Below the pieces are notes generated by a model that saw only the letters and a program-made list of their open reading frames with translations, was not told the DNA's origin and did no database searches. This document shows, in pieces, positions 18,486 to 27,175 of a DNA stretch of 54,929 bases. Source of the stretch: Mycobacterium sp. NS-7484 (lineage in GTDB: Bacteria > Actinomycetota > Actinomycetes > Mycobacteriales > Mycobacteriaceae); the NCBI RefSeq assembly GCF_001953975.1, contig NZ_MBEJ01000012.1, positions 1 to 54,929 of the forward strand, written 5' to 3'. Position 1 is the stretch's first letter. Every line of letters starts with the position of its first letter. Made by a program: the position numbers and the translations under genes.

Positions 18486-20776
18486 GCCCGTCGCACCTCC
18501 ACGGTCACCGGGAGCTGTCCCGGCTCGCTCGCCTCACGCTCCAACGCCACCAGAGCCACCGCCCGGGCGTGATAGCGGGCCGAGATCGACTCGTCGGTGC
18601 CGCCGGTGAGGATGGGCACCGGCGCCATGCCCTTGGCGTGCCGGGCGGCGTTCCGGCCGAGTTCGCGGTAATTACGCGCGGTCAGCAGCGGGGCCACGCT
18701 GAACAGCTCAAGGTTGGCCAGCGGCGCCAGATCCCGCCGGTGGATGAGTGCGGTTCCCTTGCCTTGCAAGCCGATTCCGATGCCCGAGCCAGACAGCTTG
18801 GCCGCGGTCAGGCCGATGAGTCCGACGTCGATGGTCGAGCGCACCCGGACGAACCGGGGCACGCAGCCCTCCTCCTCCAGGCCGGCGCACAGCTGTCGGA
18901 TGACCTCGCCGATCGGCAGGCCGCACAGGCTCAGCCAGACACTGCGGCCCAGTGCCGGTGACAGCCCGATGACCACCTCGCGGGGGTCGCTGCCCTGTCG
19001 GGCGGGTTCGACGTCGGTGACCACGAGATGGCCGGCATGCTCGGCCTGATCGGTGGTGAGTTCGGCGGCGCTGCGCTGCTGGCGGATGTTGTCGATTTCG
19101 GCGCGGCGCTCGTCGGTGAGCGTGTAACCCGTTCCCGGACCGGCATAGTCATTCGGATCGGTGATCTTCGACAGCACCCGGAAGCTCTCGTCGAAGATCG
19201 CCGACGTCTGCAGCTGATCGCCGCGCAACCGTTCGGCGGTGAGCCGCATGATGGCCTCGGCTTCTTGGGTGTAGCCGGTGCGGTGCAGCGACGCGACGAC
19301 GTCGAACACGGTGAGCTGCTTGGCCTCGATCGCGTTGGCTGCCTCCGCGACGGCCTTCGGATCACCGGGCGGCAGATCACGCGAGCCGTTGGCGACCACC
19401 ACTTCCTCGATGTGACTGTCGTCGAAATCGGCCAGGCCGAGGTCGCGGTACACCGCCTGCACCGCCGTCGCCGCACGTCGTCGCACCGTGGCCAGATGCC
19501 CCGGCGTCACGGTGCGCAGTCCGCCATCGGCACCCCAGTCCCGTTGCAGGACAAGGAAATCGTCCATGTCGTCGGAGTTGAAGTTGGACAGCGCGAACGC
19601 GTTGTCGTAGCGCGGAATGGAGCCGAAGCCCGAGAAGATGAAGTCCGCACCGGCCAGCAGCACCGGCAGGGTGTGCGCGCTGCGGCGGATGTCCGATTCG
19701 GAGATCAGGTTGTCGTTACCGGCGCAGGACTCCAGCTCCCGCATCATCACCATCAGGTTCTCGGCGAGCAGTTCCTTCATGCCCTCGGGTACCGAGGCCA
19801 CTACCCCGACCCCGTCGATGCCGCCGTTCTGCACGCCTTGCGCGCCCAGAGCGCGGGCCAGCGACACGCAGCGCGACTCCAGGTAGAGGATCGAGCATTT
19901 CTCGGCCGCGCCCATCAACACCTCGGCGCCACCACCGCTGGTGACGCGCATCTTCAAACCGCGCGAGGCGTAGGCGCTCGTCAGGATCGCCTTGGAGAAC
20001 GGGGTGTCGTCACCGTCGACGAACACCTGCTCGGTGCCGTAGATGGAGATAGTCTCGGCGTAGCTGGTCAGCCCGCGCATGCCCAGCCGCAGCTCCAGCG
20101 CCTCCTCGATCGCACACTGTGCCATCGCACCCGGAACCCCGACCTGCGAACCGATCAGCAGCGCAACGGCATTCGACGACGCGTCGCCGAGCACCGGCAC
20201 CGTCGTCTCCACCTCACGGAATCCGTAGGCCACCGCACTGGCCGCGTCGGCGGCGATCAGCATCGGATCGTCGAGCTGATTGGTGACGTGTGCCTGGTTG
20301 CTGGGAGTGCGCCGGACCCGCATCTTGGCCATCGCCATCTGGATCTCGACCGGACTGAGCAACGCGATGACCTTGGCCAGCTTGGCCGGGGTGGTCCCAC
20401 CGATCAGCCGCACCACCTCGGCGCGCGGCACGTTGAGGTCGACGGTCATCCGGGCCAGCTCGACATCGCTGAGCGCCATCGCTTCCGCCGCGACATCGAG
20501 GTCCAGGCCGTAGCGGGCGATGAACTCGTCGATCACGTCGAAGTCCACCACGGCTTTGCCGTCCATCTCGACGACCTGTCCGTCGACGATGACCAGCGAC
20601 GGTTCCGGATCGTTCGGACTGGCCATCGCGGCCAGACCGAGATCGGGATTCGCGACGCTGAACCCGTCGAGGTTCACCGGTTTCGCATCCAGGATCCGCA
20701 TCCTGCCGAGATAGGCACCACCGTCGTCCGTCACGGGAGACCATTTTGCGCGAGGAACACTATTTGGTCTAGCCAT
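18482..20776 (-). CDS. B12-dependent diol/glycerol dehydratase, fused large and medium subunits
   Basis: A 764-residue fusion of the alpha subunit (about 1-560) and beta subunit (about 590-760; NLELFSVAPLL, NAARHAKGM). It eliminates water from 1,2-propanediol or glycerol through an adenosylcobalamin radical. Every substrate and metal ligand I know from the Klebsiella oxytoca enzyme is present at a constant offset of +20: H163, E190, E241, Q316, D355 and S382 (K. oxytoca 143, 170, 221, 296, 335, 362). The protein should therefore be active. ATG 20776 has GAAAGG upstream. It follows the wax ester synthase gene after 12 bases. No microcompartment or aldehyde dehydrogenase genes are present in the window. 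Confidence 0.93.
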   Translation of the reverse strand: MARPNSVPRAKWSPVTDDGGAYLGRMRILDAKPVNLDGFSVANPDLGLAAMASPNDPEPSLVIVDGQVVEMDGKAVVDFDVIDEFIARYGLDLDVAAEAMALSDVELARMTVDLNVPRAEVVRLIGGTTPAKLAKVIALLSPVEIQMAMAKMRVRRTPSNQAHVTNQLDDPMLIAADAASAVAYGFREVETTVPVLGDASSNAVALLIGSQVGVPGAMAQCAIEEALELRLGMRGLTSYAETISIYGTEQVFVDGDDTPFSKAILTSAYASRGLKMRVTSGGGAEVLMGAAEKCSILYLESRCVSLARALGAQGVQNGGIDGVGVVASVPEGMKELLAENLMVMMRELESCAGNDNLISESDIRRSAHTLPVLLAGADFIFSGFGSIPRYDNAFALSNFNSDDMDDFLVLQRDWGADGGLRTVTPGHLATVRRRAATAVQAVYRDLGLADFDDSHIEEVVVANGSRDLPPGDPKAVAEAANAIEAKQLTVFDVVASLHRTGYTQEAEAIMRLTAERLRGDQLQTSAIFDESFRVLSKITDPNDYAGPGTGYTLTDERRAEIDNIRQQRSAAELTTDQAEHAGHLVVTDVEPARQGSDPREVVIGLSPALGRSVWLSLCGLPIGEVIRQLCAGLEEEGCVPRFVRVRSTIDVGLIGLTAAKLSGSGIGIGLQGKGTALIHRRDLAPLANLELFSVAPLLTARNYRELGRNAARHAKGMAPVPILTGGTDESISARYHARAVALVALEREASEPGQLPVTVEVRRA

Positions 20777-20788
20777 TGCGCCTTTCGG

Positions 20789-22144
20789 TCAGGAGCCCGT
20801 CGCCACCTCGAGGGCCTTGAGGGAATCCTCCAGATGGCTGAGCATCCGCTGCAGGTGCGGCACACTGCGCCGGCAACCGACCAGACCGAAATCCAGATTG
20901 TCGGCGTTGGTGGCCAGCGTGATGTTCATGGCCTGCCCGTCCAGCGCGATCGACAGCGGGTAGTTGCCGTCGAGCCGGGCGCCCTTCCAGTACAAGGGGT
21001 TTCGCGGGCCCGGCACATTGGAGATGACGAGGTTGAACGGCGGCGACGTGGCCTTGACGAAACCGGGGAACGCATTGAGGCCGAGTGGGGCGATCATCAT
21101 CGCCGACAATGCCAGGGCCTGAACCCGCGGCAACTCCGAGAACACTTCCTTGTTGCCGCGCATCGACTCGCCGACCGCCGTGAGCCGATCCGCCGGATCC
21201 TCGAGGTCGGTGCCCAAATTGCACAGCACCGTGCCGACCATATTGCCTCCGGCGTCGGCCTCGTGCTCGGCGCGCAGACTCACCGGCACCATCGCGATCA
21301 GCGATCGGTCGGGCAGTGCATCCTGCTCCAGCAGGTAGGCCCGCAACGCCCCGGCGCACACCGCGAGCACCACGTCGTTGACGGTGAAACCGGCGGCCCG
21401 CGAAATGCGCTGGAACCGCTCCAACGGCCACGACTGCGCCGCCACCCGGCGCGCGCCACCGATCTTGACGTTGAACATGGTCTTGGGTGCCGCGAACGGC
21501 AACGTGAGCTGCTGCTCCAGCAGCGCCGAGCGGGCCAGCTTGACCGTCGACGGTGCCAACCCGGCGACCGAGCCGAGCGCATCCGAGGCGGTTTGCCTCA
21601 ATGACGCACTCTCGCGCGGACGCTTCTTGCGTGGCACCGCCCACGGCACCCGCACCTCGGTGTCGGCCGGATCTTCCGACAGCGTGCGCATCAGCAACTT
21701 GAGCGCCGACACCCCGTCGATCAGCGAGTGGTGCATCTTGGTGTACACCGCGAACCGGCCGTCGGCGAGCCCCTCGATCAGGTGCGCCTCCCACAGCGGA
21801 CGGTGCCGGTCGAGCAGGCCACCGTGCAGCCGCGACGTCAGCTCCAGTAGATCCCGCACCCGGCCCGGGGTCGGCAGCGCCGAGCGGCGGAGGTGGTAGT
21901 CCAGGTCGACGTCGTCGTCGTAGGTCCAGCCGACGTTGGCGATGCCGCCCAGGATCGTGGCCGGGTGCTTGCGGAACACCGGCTCGAATTCCGTGTGGGC
22001 CACCATGTCCTCGTGCAACTCCCGCACGAATTCGCGGTCCGCGCCGGCCGGAGGTTCGTAGAGCGCGAGGCCGCCGACGTGGAACGGATGCTCCCGGGTC
22101 TCGGCGATCAGAAACATCGAATCGGTCGGCGACATCAGTTCCAT
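20789..22144 (-). CDS. Wax ester synthase/diacylglycerol acyltransferase (WS/DGAT)
   Basis: A 451-residue acyltransferase that makes triacylglycerol or wax esters from acyl-CoA. The catalytic HHxxxDG motif is H138-HSLID-G144, and the mycobacterial start signature MELMSPTDSMFLIAE fixes the start at 22144. The C-terminal block (NLVISNVPGP, PLSIALDGQAMNITL) is also typical. It is the first gene of an operon with the B12-dependent dehydratase, an uncommon partnership. A 14-base perfect palindrome lies 36 bases upstream of the ATG. Confidence 0.9.
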   Translation of the reverse strand: MELMSPTDSMFLIAETREHPFHVGGLALYEPPAGADREFVRELHEDMVAHTEFEPVFRKHPATILGGIANVGWTYDDDVDLDYHLRRSALPTPGRVRDLLELTSRLHGGLLDRHRPLWEAHLIEGLADGRFAVYTKMHHSLIDGVSALKLLMRTLSEDPADTEVRVPWAVPRKKRPRESASLRQTASDALGSVAGLAPSTVKLARSALLEQQLTLPFAAPKTMFNVKIGGARRVAAQSWPLERFQRISRAAGFTVNDVVLAVCAGALRAYLLEQDALPDRSLIAMVPVSLRAEHEADAGGNMVGTVLCNLGTDLEDPADRLTAVGESMRGNKEVFSELPRVQALALSAMMIAPLGLNAFPGFVKATSPPFNLVISNVPGPRNPLYWKGARLDGNYPLSIALDGQAMNITLATNADNLDFGLVGCRRSVPHLQRMLSHLEDSLKALEVATGS

Positions 22145-22179
22145 GAACACATTCAACGCGGCCAAAACCAGGCAAAACA

Positions 22180-22193
22180 AGTAGCCGGCTACT
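22180..22193. promoter_or_regulatory. 14-base perfect palindrome upstream of the WS/DGAT-dehydratase operon
   Basis: AGTAGCCGGCTACT is self-complementary over all 14 bases and lies just upstream of a possible promoter (TTGTTT, 18 bases, TTGAAT on the minus strand). It could be the operator of the operon. No regulator for it is evident in the window. Confidence 0.45.
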
Positions 22194-22274
22194 CATGCGT
22201 CGACGCCGTGAGGCGCTCAAGATCTATCCATGCCGGGCCCTACTTCTCGCCAACCCGTTCCCGATCGCGGCGGC

Positions 22275-22817
22275 ATGACCGGCTCCCTCAACGGCATCCC
22301 CCGGGTCGACCTCCGGGCTCGGCCCCGCTGGAAACGGCAGCTCGCCTGGTGGACCGGCGGCAAGGTGTTCACCACCGAAAAGGCCGCGGCGCTGTGGCGA
22401 CGGTTCGTGGTGCCGCTGGAGGCGCCGGTGATGAAGGCGACGCATGGGCGGGTGCGGTTGAGCGTGGGCATCCCAGTACTGGTCCTCACCTCGACCGGAG
22501 CCCGCAGCGGCAAGAAGTATGAAACCCCGCTGGCGTATTTCACCGACGGCGACGACGTCGTGCTGATCGCCTCGAACTACGGCGGTGGCAAGCACCCAGG
22601 CTGGTATCACAACCTGCTCGCGCATCCGGAATGCGAGCTGCACATCGGGCCACGTGGCGGGGCGTTCATGGCGCGAGAGGCCACCGGCACCGACCGCGAC
22701 CGGCTCTATGCGCTGGCCGCTGACCGGCTGAACAAGGGTTGGGACACCTACGAACGACGCACCGAAGGGATCCGGACCATCCCGGTGTTGCGGTTGTCGC
22801 CGGTGAGCGGGACGTGA
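22275..22817 (+). CDS. F420-dependent nitroreductase family protein (Ddn-like)
   Basis: A 180-residue split-barrel protein of the deazaflavin-dependent nitroreductase family. Diagnostic stretches are LTSTGARSGKKYETPLAYF (cofactor binding), IASNYGGGKHPGWYHNLLAHP and the C-terminal RTIPVLRLSPV. Relatives use reduced F420 to reduce quinones, enones or nitro-drugs such as pretomanid; the substrate here is unknown. ATG 22275 is preceded by GGCGGC and starts at the conserved region; ATG 22230 would add 15 residues with no conserved content. It is divergent from the WS/DGAT operon. Confidence 0.82.
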   Translation: MTGSLNGIPRVDLRARPRWKRQLAWWTGGKVFTTEKAAALWRRFVVPLEAPVMKATHGRVRLSVGIPVLVLTSTGARSGKKYETPLAYFTDGDDVVLIASNYGGGKHPGWYHNLLAHPECELHIGPRGGAFMAREATGTDRDRLYALAADRLNKGWDTYERRTEGIRTIPVLRLSPVSGT

Positions 22818-22897
22818 GGGAGAGTCCGCCGAGGAGGTCCAGCGCCACACACAGTCCGCAGGATCGTGGTGCCACCCCGAAGCCGCCGCACCGCTAA

Positions 22898-22930
22898 AAA
22901 CCCGCTACCTGCGAGAACAGGTGCGGGTTT
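22898..22930 (-). terminator. Terminator of tRNA-Ser(CGA)
   Basis: A long hairpin (AAACCCGC, one bulge, ACCTG against CAGGT-GCGGGTTT) followed on the minus strand by a run of five T. It starts a few bases after the tRNA CCA end and is a classical intrinsic terminator. Confidence 0.7.
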
Positions 22931-22936
22931 CTATGG

Positions 22937-23024
22937 CGGTGGCGGAGGGATTTGAACCCTCGGACGGGGGTTACCCGTCACACGCTTTCGAGGCGTGCTC
23001 CTTAGGCCGCTCGGACACGCCACC
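22937..23024 (-). tRNA. tRNA-Ser (anticodon CGA)
   Basis: An 88-base type II tRNA with a long variable arm. The acceptor stem is GGTGGCG/CGCCACC, the discriminator G fits serine, and the T-loop GGTTCAAATCC is intact. The anticodon CGA is at 22988-22990 (read on the minus strand) and decodes UCG. The 3' CCA is encoded at 22934-22936. Confidence 0.95.
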
Positions 23025-23157
23025 GTGTGGCAGCTTACCGGGCGAGGGCCGTCAAGCCCTAATCGTGCCTCCGGCGCTCACACTCGGTCCGTGAGTGCGA
23101 AGAAGATGGCGAAGAACGGGCGAAAACTCGCAATCAACTTCACCCTCGGCGAGGGTC

Positions 23158-23613
23158 TCACCGCTGGGCCGCGAAGAACTCCTCAAGCAACCCCGCGCAC
23201 TCGTCCGCCAGCACCCCGCCGACCACCTCGGGACGGTGGTTGAGCCGGCGATCACGCACCACATCCCACAGCGAGCCGACCGCTCCGGTCTTGGGTTCCC
23301 ACGCGCCGAACACCACGCGCGCCACCCGGGCCAACACCAACGCGCCCGCGCACATCGTGCACGGTTCGACGGTCACCGCCAGCGTCGCACCTTCCAACCG
23401 CCACCCGTCGCCGAGCACCCGGGCGGCCTCGCGCATCGCCACGATCTCGGCATGCCCGGTCGGATCCCCGATGGCCTCACGGACGTTGGCGGCCCGGGCC
23501 AGCTCGGTGCCGTCGGCCGCGAACACCACTGCGCCGATCGGCACATCGCGCGGGCCGGCGGTACGGGCAGCTTGCAGCGCGCTGCGGATCAAGGCCTCGT
23601 CTGAGGCCCTCAC
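23158..23613 (-). CDS. tadA: tRNA-specific adenosine deaminase
   Basis: A 151-residue zinc deaminase that converts A34 to inosine in tRNA-Arg(ACG), a tRNA which is itself encoded at 39805-39877. Active-site residues are H54 and E56 (HAE) and C85/C88 (PCTMC), with the typical N-terminal GAVV and C-terminal RLNHRPEVVGGVLADEC. It starts at GTG 23613, four bases inside the upstream partner gene. M. tuberculosis orthologue Rv3752c. A small inverted repeat (ACCCTCG/CGAGGGT) just after the stop may help termination. Confidence 0.9.
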   Translation of the reverse strand: MRASDEALIRSALQAARTAGPRDVPIGAVVFAADGTELARAANVREAIGDPTGHAEIVAMREAARVLGDGWRLEGATLAVTVEPCTMCAGALVLARVARVVFGAWEPKTGAVGSLWDVVRDRRLNHRPEVVGGVLADECAGLLEEFFAAQR

Positions 23614-24116
23614 CGTCCCAGCCGGTCGAGCACCGCGGCCAGTTCATCGGCGAAGCCCATCTCACGGGCGATCCGGCCGATCTGCTCATCGGCGTACAGG
23701 TCGATCTCGGACAGGATCACGCCGAGCACATCCTCGTGCAGACCGATGTCGGACAGCACCGACAGATCGCCCTCCTCGAACGGGTCTGTGTCCTCGAGGT
23801 CCTCTTCTTCGAGGTCGGCGTCGAGGTTCTCCAAGGCCTCGGCGGCGATGTCGTAGTCCAGCGCGGCGGTGGCATCCGACAGCAGCAGCCGGGTCCGCCC
23901 AGGTGCCGGCCGCACGATCACGAAGAATTCGTCATCGACGTCGAGCAGCCCGAAGACCGCACCGGAGCTGCGCAGTTCACGCAGCTCGGTCTCCGCGGCA
24001 GTCAAGCTCTTCAGCGAGGAGGACCGCATGGGGGCACACCGCCACTTGCCGTCCTCCCGAACAACGGCCACCCCGAAGCCATCGGGCAGGTCTGCCGGCG
24101 CACGCTGTGCTCCCAT
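23610..24116 (-). CDS. tRNA adenosine deaminase-associated protein (Rv3753c type)
   Basis: A 168-residue actinobacterial protein always found beside tadA and overlapping it here by four bases. It is very acidic in the centre (DADLEEEDLEDTDPFEEGDL) and has no enzymatic motif. The N-terminal half (FGVAVVREDGKWRCAPM) and the C-terminal EIDLYADEQIGRIAREMGF are the conserved parts. The function is unknown; a structural or regulatory role for TadA is inferred only from neighbourhood. Confidence 0.85.
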   Translation of the reverse strand: MGAQRAPADLPDGFGVAVVREDGKWRCAPMRSSSLKSLTAAETELRELRSSGAVFGLLDVDDEFFVIVRPAPGRTRLLLSDATAALDYDIAAEALENLDADLEEEDLEDTDPFEEGDLSVLSDIGLHEDVLGVILSEIDLYADEQIGRIAREMGFADELAAVLDRLGR

Positions 24117-24200
24117 GCCCGCCTACGGTAGTCGCCGACCAGCGTTTTTGACCAGGGATCACCCTCGGCACCACCAGCACCGGTATGCCAACCTTGAAGC

Positions 24201-25160
24201 GTGACGAACACACCCGTGTGCGTGCTGGGTCTCGGCCTCATCGGCGGTTCCCTCATGCGCGCCGCCGCCCGGGCCGGCCGTGAGGTTTTCGGCTACAACC
24301 GGTCGGTGGAAGCCGTCGCGGCCGCGAAGTTCGACGGTTTCGACGCCACCGAGAACCTCGGCGAGGCGCTGCGCCGGGCCGCCGACCGCAACGCCCTGAT
24401 CGTGCTGGCCGTGCCGATGCCCGCGCTGCCGCAGCTGCTCGAGCACGTCCGCGATACCGCGCCGCAGTGTCCGCTGACCGACGTCACCAGTGTCAAGGGC
24501 GCAGTCCTGGAAGAGGTCGGCAGGTTCGGATTGCTGCCGAACTTCGTCGGCGGCCATCCGATGGCGGGCACCGCGCACTCGGGCTGGGCGGCCGGCGACG
24601 CGAAGCTGTTCACCGGTGCACCGTGGGTGGTCAGCGTCGACGATCACGTCGACGCGAAGGTGTGGACACTGGTCGCACAGCTGGCGCTGGATTGCCACGC
24701 GGTCGTGGTGCCGGCCCGCTCCGATGAGCACGACGCCGCCGCGGCCACCATCTCCCACCTGCCGCACATGTTCGCCGAAACGCTGGCCCAGATCGCCGGC
24801 GAGGTGCCGCTGGCCTTCGCGCTGGCGGCCGGCTCCTTCCGTGACGGCACACGGGTGGCGGCCAGCGCACCCGACCTGGTGCGCGCCATGTGTGAGGCCA
24901 ATGCCGACCAACTACTGCCCGCCTTGGAGCACGGCATCGAACTGCTCACCCGCGCCAAGGACACGTTGGCGGCCACGGGCTCGGTGGCCGATCTGGTCGA
25001 GACGGGTCACGCCGCCCGCATGCGTTATGACAGCTTCAGCCGGCCCGAGATCATCACCACGGTGGTCGGCGTCAACAACTGGCGCGCCGAGTTGGCGGCC
25101 GCCGGACGCGCCGGCGGGGTGATCAGATCCGCTCAGCCAGTCCTGGGTAATCCAGGATGA
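24201..25160 (+). CDS. tyrA: Prephenate dehydrogenase
   Basis: A 319-residue NAD(P)-dependent enzyme that oxidatively decarboxylates prephenate to 4-hydroxyphenylpyruvate in tyrosine synthesis. The Rossmann motif is [17 protein letters not shown]. The segment [13 protein letters not shown] carries the conserved His of the active site, and the C-terminal dimerisation helices follow. The GTG start at 24201 lies just before the dinucleotide-binding strand. The orthologue is Rv3754. The 3' end overlaps the convergent gene by 38 bases. The aminotransferase that finishes the pathway may be the hisC2 product at 40095. Confidence 0.9.
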   Translation: MTNTPVCVLGLGLIGGSLMRAAARAGREVFGYNRSVEAVAAAKFDGFDATENLGEALRRAADRNALIVLAVPMPALPQLLEHVRDTAPQCPLTDVTSVKGAVLEEVGRFGLLPNFVGGHPMAGTAHSGWAAGDAKLFTGAPWVVSVDDHVDAKVWTLVAQLALDCHAVVVPARSDEHDAAAATISHLPHMFAETLAQIAGEVPLAFALAAGSFRDGTRVAASAPDLVRAMCEANADQLLPALEHGIELLTRAKDTLAATGSVADLVETGHAARMRYDSFSRPEIITTVVGVNNWRAELAAAGRAGGVIRSAQPVLGNPG

Positions 25161-25713
25161 AGCCGTCGGCGTCCACCGTGATGGTGGTGTCGGCGATCGG
25201 CGAGTGCAGCTTCATCCCGGCCCCGGGCTCGCCGGTACTGCGGTACGTGATGTTGGCCGGCTCCACCGCGAAGTCCGGCAACCGCACATAGACCACCGGG
25301 ACGGTCACCGTCTCAGCTTGCTGATGCAGGCCGGTCCGCCGGATCGGCAGTGCGTTGAAGAACGGGCTGAACACGACGTCGACATCGAGCGCACCACCGA
25401 AGTCCGACCGTTTGGTCTGGTTGTGATCCTGCACCAGCCACATGTTCTCCTCGTCACGCGCGATGGAGAGCTGACGCTCGCGCTCGGCCAGGGTGACCGA
25501 CAGCGAGAGCCGCTTGGTGGCGCCCGTCTCATCGGTGACCAGGTCATAGGAGGCAGAGAACGCCGGGTGAGCCTCGGTGGCGGCGGCCACGATCCGGCCG
25601 TACGCCTTGATCCGGTTGCCCGACAACTGAACCCGAACCGATTCCATCCGAGGTTCCTCGTGCGCCCGCCACGTCAACACCGCAGGCCAGGCACTGTCCT
25701 TCTGGTCACTCAC
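25123..25713 (-). CDS. Putative glycolipid-binding domain protein (Rv3755c type)
   Basis: A 196-residue protein with the pattern of the putative glycolipid-binding family (PF06475): [31 protein letters not shown] and [19 protein letters not shown]. No signal peptide and no membrane segment, so it should be cytoplasmic. The GTG at 25713 overlaps the proZ stop by four bases, which makes it the last gene of the proXVWZ operon. AGGAGG abuts the GTG unusually closely, leaving the exact start a little uncertain. The function is not established. Confidence 0.78.
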   Translation of the reverse strand: MSDQKDSAWPAVLTWRAHEEPRMESVRVQLSGNRIKAYGRIVAAATEAHPAFSASYDLVTDETGATKRLSLSVTLAERERQLSIARDEENMWLVQDHNQTKRSDFGGALDVDVVFSPFFNALPIRRTGLHQQAETVTVPVVYVRLPDFAVEPANITYRSTGEPGAGMKLHSPIADTTITVDADGFILDYPGLAERI

Positions 25714-26504
25714 CCTCCTACCGTATGCGACGCCGCTCGGCCGTTGTAGTCGAGTCCAGAACTCCCGCGGTCGGCCCGCGCGGACCTCGAGTCGCGCACC
25801 ACCTCGTCGTCGAGCAACGGCTGCGGCATCCGGCGCCATCCTCCCAACCGGCCACGACCGGGCACCGACAGCCACACCGCGAACGCAAGTGCGGCATCGA
25901 GGATCAGGGCTAGCGCGGTCACCATGAGCGCGCCCACCAACGCGACGTGGAACTGGCGCACCTTGATCCCGTCGATCAGATACCGGCCGAGCCCACCGAG
26001 GCTGGCGTAGGCAGCCACCGTCGCGGTCGCCACGATCTGCAACGTCGCGGTGCGCAGCCCTCCCAGGATCAGCGGCAGCGCGTTGGGCACCTCGACCCGC
26101 AGCAGCACCCGGCGTTCGGTCATGCCCATCGACCGGGCCGCGTCCACCACGGTGGGATCGACATTCGCGACGCCGGCATAGGTGCCGGCCAGCAGCGGCG
26201 GGATACCCAGCAGCATCAGCGCGACCGTCGGCGGCACCAGCCCGAGCCCCCACAACAGCACGCCGAGCAACAGCACACCGAGGGTGGGTAGCGCGCGCAG
26301 CGCATTGACCCCGGTGACGACGAGGAAGGTGCCCCGCCCGGTGTGCCCGATGAGCAGGCCGACGGGAATGGCGATCAGCGCCGAGGCCACCACCGCGACG
26401 ACGGTGTACTCGAGGTGCTCGAGCAGACGGGCACCGAGGCCGGCGGGCCCGGCCCAATTGGCGGCGGTGAAGATGAAGTCGAGGGCCTGCTGCAGAAAGT
26501 TCAT
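25710..26504 (-). CDS. proZ: Glycine betaine/osmoprotectant ABC transporter permease
   Basis: A 264-residue permease with about six membrane helices and the coupling motif near GMTERRVLLRVEVPNALPLILGG. It forms the channel with ProW. ATG 26504 overlaps the proW stop (ATGA); the open frame to 26555 adds nothing conserved. Two permeases, an ATPase and a binding lipoprotein in one four-gene set is the OpuC/ProU arrangement of M. tuberculosis Rv3756c-Rv3759c. Confidence 0.9.
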   Translation of the reverse strand: MNFLQQALDFIFTAANWAGPAGLGARLLEHLEYTVVAVVASALIAIPVGLLIGHTGRGTFLVVTGVNALRALPTLGVLLLGVLLWGLGLVPPTVALMLLGIPPLLAGTYAGVANVDPTVVDAARSMGMTERRVLLRVEVPNALPLILGGLRTATLQIVATATVAAYASLGGLGRYLIDGIKVRQFHVALVGALMVTALALILDAALAFAVWLSVPGRGRLGGWRRMPQPLLDDEVVRDSRSARADRGSSGLDYNGRAASHTVGG

Positions 26505-27175
26505 GCCGCGGCCCGAATCCGGGGAGTTCGCGGGCCGCGGGCGGTGCGGGTCCACGGTGTGATCGCCCGGCCCGTGAGCATGATGAGCGTGTCGATGACG
26601 ATGGCCAACACGAAGATCGCGATGATCCCGGCGACGATCTGGTCGCTCTTGTTGGACTGATAGCCCTCGGTGAACCAGGTGCCCAGACCCCCGATGCCGA
26701 TCACCGAACCGACCGACACCATCGAGATGTTGGTGACGGCGACCACCCGCAAGCCCGCCACCAGCACCGGGATGGCCAGCGGAAGTTCCACCTTGAGCAT
26801 CCGCACCAATGGCCGGTAACCGATCGCGGTGGCGGCGTCACGCACCGGCTCTCCTACCGCGTCGAGCGCCTCCGGGACTGCTCGCACCAACAGGGCCGTG
26901 GTGTAAAGCGTCAGCGCCACAATAACATTGGCCTCATCCAGGATGCGGGTCGGGATGACCAGCGGCAGCACCACGAACAATGCCAGCGACGGGATGGTGA
27001 AGATGATGCTGGCGGTCAGGGTGGTCAGACGCCGCAGCGTCGTGGTGCGCTGAACCGCCGCGCCCAACGGGACCGCGATCAGCAGACCGAGCACGATCGG
27101 CACGAGCGACAACCGCAGGTGCACGACCGTCAGTGTCCACAGGTCGTCGAGGTGGTTCAGCAGGTACCGCATCAC
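26501..27175 (-). CDS. proW: Glycine betaine/osmoprotectant ABC transporter permease
   Basis: A 224-residue permease with five to six membrane helices. The coupling loop is IGYRPLVRMLKVELPLAIPVLVAG, and GIGGLGTWFTEGY is conserved in the OpuBB/OpuBD class. It starts at GTG 27175 (overlap GTGA with proV) or at the adjacent ATG 27172. Partner of ProZ in osmoprotectant import. Confidence 0.9.
   Translation of the reverse strand: MMRYLLNHLDDLWTLTVVHLRLSLVPIVLGLLIAVPLGAAVQRTTTLRRLTTLTASIIFTIPSLALFVVLPLVIPTRILDEANVIVALTLYTTALLVRAVPEALDAVGEPVRDAATAIGYRPLVRMLKVELPLAIPVLVAGLRVVAVTNISMVSVGSVIGIGGLGTWFTEGYQSNKSDQIVAGIIAIFVLAIVIDTLIMLTGRAITPWTRTARGPRTPRIRAAA

Noticed and set aside
19028..21604. 858-codon plus-strand ORF opposite the dehydratase and WS/DGAT genes
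   Set aside because: His/Arg/Gly-rich composition typical of antisense frames in high-GC DNA; the minus-strand genes have clear family motifs.
23092..23243. Short plus-strand frame starting GTGAGTGCGAAGAAG after tRNA-Ser
   Set aside because: It begins like a small basic protein but runs into a Pro/Arg-rich antisense of tadA; no ribosome binding site.
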